In this document: positions 59,865-64,000 of the stretch, in pieces
How positions within the stretch are numbered: position 1 is the first letter of the stretch
Layout of the letters: every line of letters begins with the position of its first letter
Assembly (NCBI RefSeq): GCF_965118635.1
Contig: NZ_CBCPHV010000008.1
Coordinates: forward strand, 1 to 64,000
DNA length: 64,000 bases
Source of the DNA: Empedobacter brevis_A
Lineage (GTDB): Bacteria > Bacteroidota > Bacteroidia > Flavobacteriales > Weeksellaceae
Reading direction: 5' to 3'
Program-made: the position numbers and the translations under genes
Notes under the pieces: model-generated
Databases searched by the model: none
Told to the model about the DNA's origin: nothing
The model's input: the letters and a program-made list of their open reading frames with translations, nothing else

Positions 59865-61280
59865 ATGGATTGTATTTCAGTATTTGATATGCTCAAAATT
59901 GGCGTAGGCCCTTCAAGTTCTCATACTTTAGGTCCTTGGCGTGCTGCAGAAGCTTTCTTGAAAGAATTAGAAGCTGCATCTATTTTTGATAAAATTACTC
60001 GAGTTCGTGTAGATTTATACGGTTCTTTATCTTTAACAGGAAAAGGACATGCTACAGATTATGCAGTAATGTTAGGACTAAGTGGAGCTGATCCTGAGTA
60101 TATTCCTATTGATGATATTTCAACTATTATCAATGCGATAAATACGGAGAAAAAATTAAATTTCGGAAACAGATTTTTAATTGAATTTGATCCTAAAACA
60201 GATATCATTTTCAATAGAGAATTTTTAGATTTTCATGCAAATGGAATGATGTTTACTGCTTTTTATGAAGACAAAGAATTTTCTTCAACATTTTTTTCAA
60301 TAGGAGGAGGGTTCATTACAAAAGAAGACGATAACACCACAAATACAGATGTTACTTGCGATTTTCCATATCAATTTAATACATCTGCAGAATTATTAGA
60401 TTTTTGTACAAAAGAAAATAAATCTATTTCTGAAATTATGTTCGAAAATGAAAAAACTCTTCGAACAGAAGATGAAATTGATCACGAATTAATGCGTATT
60501 TGGAATACAATGTTAGAATGTATGTACATTGGTTGTCATACAGAAGGTACATTGCCAGGAGGATTAAATGTAAAACGTCGTGCTTTTGCTATGAATAAGA
60601 ATTTGGTCGGATCAATACCTTATTCTAATCCAGAAGAATGGATTACATCAATCCGAAAAACCAAGGTCTATTTTCGTCAAATTCTAAAATGGGTAAGTTG
60701 TTTCGCCTTAGCTGTAAATGAAGTAAATGCTTCTTTGGGTAGAGTTGTAACAGCACCAACAAACGGAAGTGCGGGAGTTATACCAGCAATTTTAATGTAT
60801 TATTTGGTTATCGAAAATCACAAAGCAGGTCCAAAAGAAATTAAACAATTCTTAACTACAGCAGGAGTAATTGGTTCTATTTTTAAAAAAGGAGCAACTA
60901 TTTCAGCCGCAATGGGAGGTTGTCAAGCAGAGATTGGTGTTTCTTCAGCTATGGCTGCAGGAGCTTTGTGCGAATTAATGGGAGGAACTCCAGCACAAGT
61001 TACTATTGCAGCAGAAATAGCAATGGAGCATCATTTAGGTTTAACATGCGATCCGATTGGAGGTTTAGTACAAATTCCTTGTATAGAGCGAAACACAATG
61101 GGAGCGATTAAAGCGATAAATGCAGCCGAATTAGCATTAGACACAGATCCGTTAAATGTAAAAGTTCCGTTAGATAAAGTAGTAAATACAATGTGGGAAA
61201 CTGCAAAAGATATGAATAATAAATACAAAGAAACTTCCGAAGGAGGTTTGGCAATTGCTGTAAATATTGCAGATTGCTAG
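59865..61280 (+). CDS. sdaA: L-serine ammonia-lyase, iron-sulfur type
   Basis: This enzyme converts L-serine to pyruvate and ammonia using a [4Fe-4S] cluster. The 471-residue single chain holds both the beta-type ('GVGPSSSHTLGPWRAAEAF' at 12-30) and alpha-type domains. Cysteines that can hold the cluster appear in 'MGGCQAEIGVSSAM', 'AAGALCELMGG', 'LTCDPIGGLVQIPC'. 'TAPTNGSAGVIPAILMYY' is also conserved. It is monocistronic with its own promoter. The cluster requirement links it to the suf operon in this window. Confidence 0.96.
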   Translation: MDCISVFDMLKIGVGPSSSHTLGPWRAAEAFLKELEAASIFDKITRVRVDLYGSLSLTGKGHATDYAVMLGLSGADPEYIPIDDISTIINAINTEKKLNFGNRFLIEFDPKTDIIFNREFLDFHANGMMFTAFYEDKEFSSTFFSIGGGFITKEDDNTTNTDVTCDFPYQFNTSAELLDFCTKENKSISEIMFENEKTLRTEDEIDHELMRIWNTMLECMYIGCHTEGTLPGGLNVKRRAFAMNKNLVGSIPYSNPEEWITSIRKTKVYFRQILKWVSCFALAVNEVNASLGRVVTAPTNGSAGVIPAILMYYLVIENHKAGPKEIKQFLTTAGVIGSIFKKGATISAAMGGCQAEIGVSSAMAAGALCELMGGTPAQVTIAAEIAMEHHLGLTCDPIGGLVQIPCIERNTMGAIKAINAAELALDTDPLNVKVPLDKVVNTMWETAKDMNNKYKETSEGGLAIAVNIADC

Positions 61281-61344
61281 TAATGTATTTATTATCAATG
61301 TGAAAAACATTATATGTGTTAATTGTAAGGATTATGAATGTGTG

Positions 61345-61375
61345 TTGTGTATTTCAAAAATAATCCTTACCTTTG
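61345..61375 (+). promoter_or_regulatory. Two-part promoter of the DEAD-box helicase gene
   Basis: TTG (61345-61347), 20 bases, TACCTTTG (61368-61375). The predicted start near 61381 leaves a leader of about 165 nt. Confidence 0.65.
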
Positions 61376-61380
61376 CACAG

Positions 61381-61544
61381 CCTTTTAGAGTTAAGGTACG
61401 GATGTTAAAGAATATTCATTTAGGGATTTTTTAGGCTGCTCAGCCATTTAATTTTATTCTTTCATATCTGTTGGTTAAATAATTTAAAATAAAACCGTGA
61501 TATGAAATATAAATGAATTTCATTATCTCGGTATCGTATCTAAC
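61381..61544 (+). promoter_or_regulatory. Long structured 5' leader of the DEAD-box helicase gene
   Basis: Apart from this leader, no other gene here has such a long untranslated start behind a full promoter. It contains a small GC hairpin (61434-61445) and a longer imperfect hairpin close to the start codon (61493-61507 pairing with 61516-61531) that ends about 13 bases before the ATG. Leaders of this size are typical of cold-shock-regulated RNA helicase genes. No ORF is present in it. Confidence 0.5.
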
Positions 61545-63416
61545 ATGATTACATTCAAAGAATTAGGACTTCAAGAAGAGATCCTAACTGCAATTGAGAA
61601 AATGGGCTTCGTTAACCCTTCTCCAATTCAAGAAAAAGCTATTCCTCAAATCCTTTCATCAGATCAAGATGTTATTGCATTGGCGCAAACAGGAACAGGA
61701 AAAACTGCAGCATTTGGACTTCCGGTTTTAAATCAATTAGACAATAATTCAAAATCAGTACAAGCAATTATTTTGTGCCCTACTCGTGAATTATGTTTAC
61801 AAATTGCTAAAGAATTAGAATCTTTTTCTGCAGATATGCGTGGAGTACGTGTACAGGCAGTTTACGGTGGTGCTGACATCGTTAAACAAATTAGAGGATT
61901 AAAAGATAATCCACAAATCGTTGTAGGAACACCAGGTCGTACAATGGATTTAATAAAACGTGGTGCATTAAAAATTAATGACATTACATGGACAGTTTTA
62001 GATGAAGCAGATGAAATGCTGAACATGGGATTCCGTGACGAAATTGATTCTATTTTAGAAACTACTCCAGAAGAGAAACAAACTTTATTATTCTCAGCTA
62101 CAATGCCTTCAGAGGTTCGTCGTATCGCTTCAGAATATATGCACAATCCAGTTGAGATTGCTGTAAGTAAAGTAAATACTGCATCAAAAAATATCGAACA
62201 TCACGTTTATTTAGTACGTTCTTCTGATCGTTACTTAGCTTTAAAACGTTTGGCCGATTATTACCCAAATATTTATGGTATCGTTTTCTGTAGAACTCGC
62301 CGTGAAGCGAAAGATATTGCAGATAAATTGATGCAAGATGGTTACAATGCTGATGCATTACACGGAGATTTATCACAATCACAACGTGATCACGTGATGG
62401 AAAAATTCCGTAACCAAAATATTCAAATCCTTGTTGCAACAGACGTTGCTGCTCGTGGTATCGACGTAAATGAGTTAACACATGTTATCAACTTCAATTT
62501 ACCAGATGATCCAGAAGTTTATGTTCACCGTTCAGGAAGAACAGGACGTGCAGGTAACAAAGGGATTTCTATTATTATTTCAGGAGGACGTGAAGCTCGT
62601 AAAATTAGAGATTTAGAAAAATTAATCGCTTCTAAAATTGAGCCGAAAAATGTTCCAACTGGAGCAGAAATCTGTGAAAAACGTTTAATTTCTTTAATTG
62701 ACAAAATCGAAAATATTGATGTTGATGAAGAATTAATTGAACCTTACATGGAAACTGTAAACGAAAAATTGGCAAACTTAGATCGTGACGATTTATTGAA
62801 ACGTTTCATGACAGTTGAGTTCAATTCTTTCTTAGAATATTATAAAAACACCAAAGATATTTCATCTGAAGGAGAACGTGGTGATAGAGGAGATCGTTCT
62901 TCTAATCGTCGCGGAGGAAGAGATTTCTCTCGTTTCTTCATCAATATTGGGCAAAAACATAACTTACGTGTTCCGAATTTAATTGGTTTAATCAATGAAC
63001 AAACGCGTAACCGTAATATCGAAATAGGAAAAATTGAAATTTTACGTAATTTCTCTTTCTTCGAAGTTGATACTCAGTTTGAATCATTAGTACTTGAGTC
63101 TTTCAAAAATGCTCAACGTGATGGTGTTGATTTAGATGTTCAAATCTCAAAACCAGAACCAAGACGTGGTGATGGAGAACGTCGTGGAGGAGATCGCCGT
63201 CGTAATGGAGGAGATTCTCGTGGACGTGGTTATAACAGCCGTAGAGATAATGATCGCGAAAGAAGTGGTGGTTATCGCGGTGGAGATCGTGACAAAGGAG
63301 GATATCGTGGTGGAGACCGTGATCGTGATAGCCGTGACACTAGAGGCGGAGATCGTGGTGGTTACCGTGGTGGAGACCGTAACAGAACAGGAAATTCAAG
63401 AAGAGGTAGAGATTAA
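61545..63416 (+). CDS. deaD: DEAD-box RNA helicase with DbpA-type domain and Arg/Gly-rich tail
   Basis: This ATP-dependent RNA helicase of the DeaD/CsdA type helps ribosome assembly and RNA turnover, especially in the cold. Visible motifs are the Q motif ('GFVNPSPIQEKAIP'), Walker A 'AQTGTGKT' (about 47-54), 'PTRELCLQ', 'TPGRTMDL', DEAD at 153-156, 'SAT', 'VATDVAARGIDV' and 'HRSGRTGRAG'. A DbpA-like RNA-binding domain follows (about 460-535), then a tail of about 85 residues rich in RGGDR-type repeats. The 623 residues match DeaD in length. It is preceded by a long leader and closed by a strong terminator. Confidence 0.93.
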   Translation: MITFKELGLQEEILTAIEKMGFVNPSPIQEKAIPQILSSDQDVIALAQTGTGKTAAFGLPVLNQLDNNSKSVQAIILCPTRELCLQIAKELESFSADMRGVRVQAVYGGADIVKQIRGLKDNPQIVVGTPGRTMDLIKRGALKINDITWTVLDEADEMLNMGFRDEIDSILETTPEEKQTLLFSATMPSEVRRIASEYMHNPVEIAVSKVNTASKNIEHHVYLVRSSDRYLALKRLADYYPNIYGIVFCRTRREAKDIADKLMQDGYNADALHGDLSQSQRDHVMEKFRNQNIQILVATDVAARGIDVNELTHVINFNLPDDPEVYVHRSGRTGRAGNKGISIIISGGREARKIRDLEKLIASKIEPKNVPTGAEICEKRLISLIDKIENIDVDEELIEPYMETVNEKLANLDRDDLLKRFMTVEFNSFLEYYKNTKDISSEGERGDRGDRSSNRRGGRDFSRFFINIGQKHNLRVPNLIGLINEQTRNRNIEIGKIEILRNFSFFEVDTQFESLVLESFKNAQRDGVDLDVQISKPEPRRGDGERRGGDRRRNGGDSRGRGYNSRRDNDRERSGGYRGGDRDKGGYRGGDRDRDSRDTRGGDRGGYRGGDRNRTGNSRRGRD

Positions 63417-63438
63417 TCTGCTTCTACTTAATAGAAAT

Positions 63439-63472
63439 AAAAAGGATGATTTAATTAAATCATCCTTTTTTT
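63439..63472 (+). terminator. Terminator of the DEAD-box helicase gene
   Basis: A long perfect inverted repeat (63439-63454 with 63455-63470) that forms a stem with a small loop, followed by T-run. Confidence 0.88.
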
Positions 63473-63531
63473 ATTACTGAAAATTTATGTTTGAATAAAT
63501 AAATTTTTATATTTATTTAAAACACAAATAA

Positions 63532-64000
63532 ATGACAGTACAAGAATTATTTAACTCTATTCGATCATCCATCGAAGAAGAAGACTATGAACGATTAAAA
63601 GCAATTAAAATTTTCAAGCCAGAAAAGTTTAATTGGGTAAGAGATATTTTCGAACCTTATAATGTAAATCAACTCGGTAAGCAGAAAGGGTTAATTTGCA
63701 AGTACAATAATGAAAGAGAAGATTATACTTTTCAAGATTTAGCCGATAAATACAATCAATTCTTAAACTATTTAAGAAGCAAAGGAATTGTACAAGGAGA
63801 TAAAATGTTTTCTCAAGTTCCATTATTACCAATTACTTGGATAGGTTATTTAGCTGCTATTAAAGGAGGTTTAATTGTTATTCCAGCAGCCACAACTTTA
63901 GAAGTGAGAGATCTTACATTTAGATTCGAATCTTCTTTTCCAGAAGTTGTTTTGGCAGATCAAGCGAATGCATCAAAAATAGATGAAGCAGAGGCAAAGT
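63532..64000 (+). CDS. AMP-binding acyl-CoA synthetase, partial at the window edge
   Basis: An ORF starts at the ATG at 63532 and runs open through the last base, so only about 156 residues are visible. The pieces 'FNWVRDIFEPY', 'YTFQDLADKYNQFLNYLRSK', 'GIVQGDKMFSQVPLLPITWI' and 'GYLAAIKGGLIVIPAATTL' match the N-terminal domain of AMP-forming acyl-CoA or medium-chain acyl-CoA synthetases. The ATP loop and adenylation motifs would lie beyond the edge. The substrate cannot be called. An AT-rich gap of about 60 bases follows the helicase terminator. Confidence 0.85.
   Translation, partial: MTVQELFNSIRSSIEEEDYERLKAIKIFKPEKFNWVRDIFEPYNVNQLGKQKGLICKYNNEREDYTFQDLADKYNQFLNYLRSKGIVQGDKMFSQVPLLPITWIGYLAAIKGGLIVIPAATTLEVRDLTFRFESSFPEVVLADQANASKIDEAEAK

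Noticed and set aside
63136..63480. Second ORF inside the helicase RGG tail
   Set aside because: It is an out-of-frame reading of repetitive RGG codons, giving a Val/Ile/Glu repeat with no start signal.

Overview
The window is a continuous stretch of AT-rich chromosome from a member of the Bacteroidota, class Flavobacteriia, probably a Weeksellaceae-like genus such as Empedobacter or a close relative. The genus is an inference from overall gene style and was not tested. Support for the class comes from promoters of the Bacteroidota type (TAnnTTTG -7 boxes, some with TTG 20-21 bases upstream), a type IX secretion cargo with a type B C-terminal domain beside a PorP/SprF protein, a TonB with the flavobacterial N-terminus, a 566-residue LysRS with C-terminal extension, and families largely confined to this phylum (DUF5606, DUF4846, GYDIA-type GHMP kinase). 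I see no insertion sequence, prophage, integrase, tRNA, rRNA or CRISPR array. This is mostly core genome with a few accessory-looking islands.

Layout. 1-8.6 kb, minus strand: lysS, two secreted unknowns that look like distant paralogues, rmuC, a YcxB-like membrane protein, a cysteine desulfurase coupled to cvpA, and a DUF4846 lipoprotein. 8.6-13.3 kb, minus strand: uvrB, a candidate small RNA with its own promoter and terminator, then the ruvX-def-DUF5606-mazG run (Holliday junction, protein maturation and nucleotide sanitation). 13.4-22 kb: dapD, then an envelope group: an LtaS-type sulfatase-fold transferase, a GT9-GT2 fused glycosyltransferase, fabD, a GHMP kinase, an LPS kinase and a divergent GT4 glycosyltransferase. 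22-24.6 kb: tsaC, cca and a pRiA4b ORF-3-like protein. 24.7-32.4 kb: a 2007-residue alpha-2-macroglobulin with an embedded TonB-plug-like segment, a 42-bp tandem repeat, and a secreted serine hydrolase. 32.4-38.3 kb: prfC, a large T9SS type B cargo, and its PorP/SprF partner. 38.3-41.3 kb: a PstS-like lipoprotein with a tiny membrane protein, tonB, and a divergent cysteine-cluster membrane protein. 41.4-48.9 kb: trpS, then the suf Fe-S assembly operon (sufA-like, a secreted unknown, sufB, sufC, sufD, sufS). 48.9-51.2 kb: ssb, an overlapping DUF3037/HipA-like kinase pair, and a SanA-like protein. 51.3-57.7 kb: rsmE-tsaD, and tamB. 57.9-59.7 kb: an Lrp/AsnC regulator, a degenerate-Nudix regulator and a small membrane protein. 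59.8-64 kb: L-serine dehydratase, a DEAD-box helicase with a long leader, and the start of an AMP-binding acyl-CoA synthetase cut by the window edge.

How the genes fit together. Much of the window serves translation and genome upkeep (lysS, trpS, prfC, def, rsmE, tsaC plus tsaD for t6A, cca, uvrB, ruvX, rmuC, mazG, ssb) and the cell envelope (TamB, TonB, LPS glycosyl and phosphate transfer, T9SS). The parts most worth following up are the DUF3037/HipA-like overlapping pair, the candidate RNA upstream of uvrB, the GT9-GT2 fusion, the 42-bp repeat array and the cysteine-cluster protein opposite tonB. Convergent genes are repeatedly separated by one shared hairpin that sometimes overlaps their stop codons.
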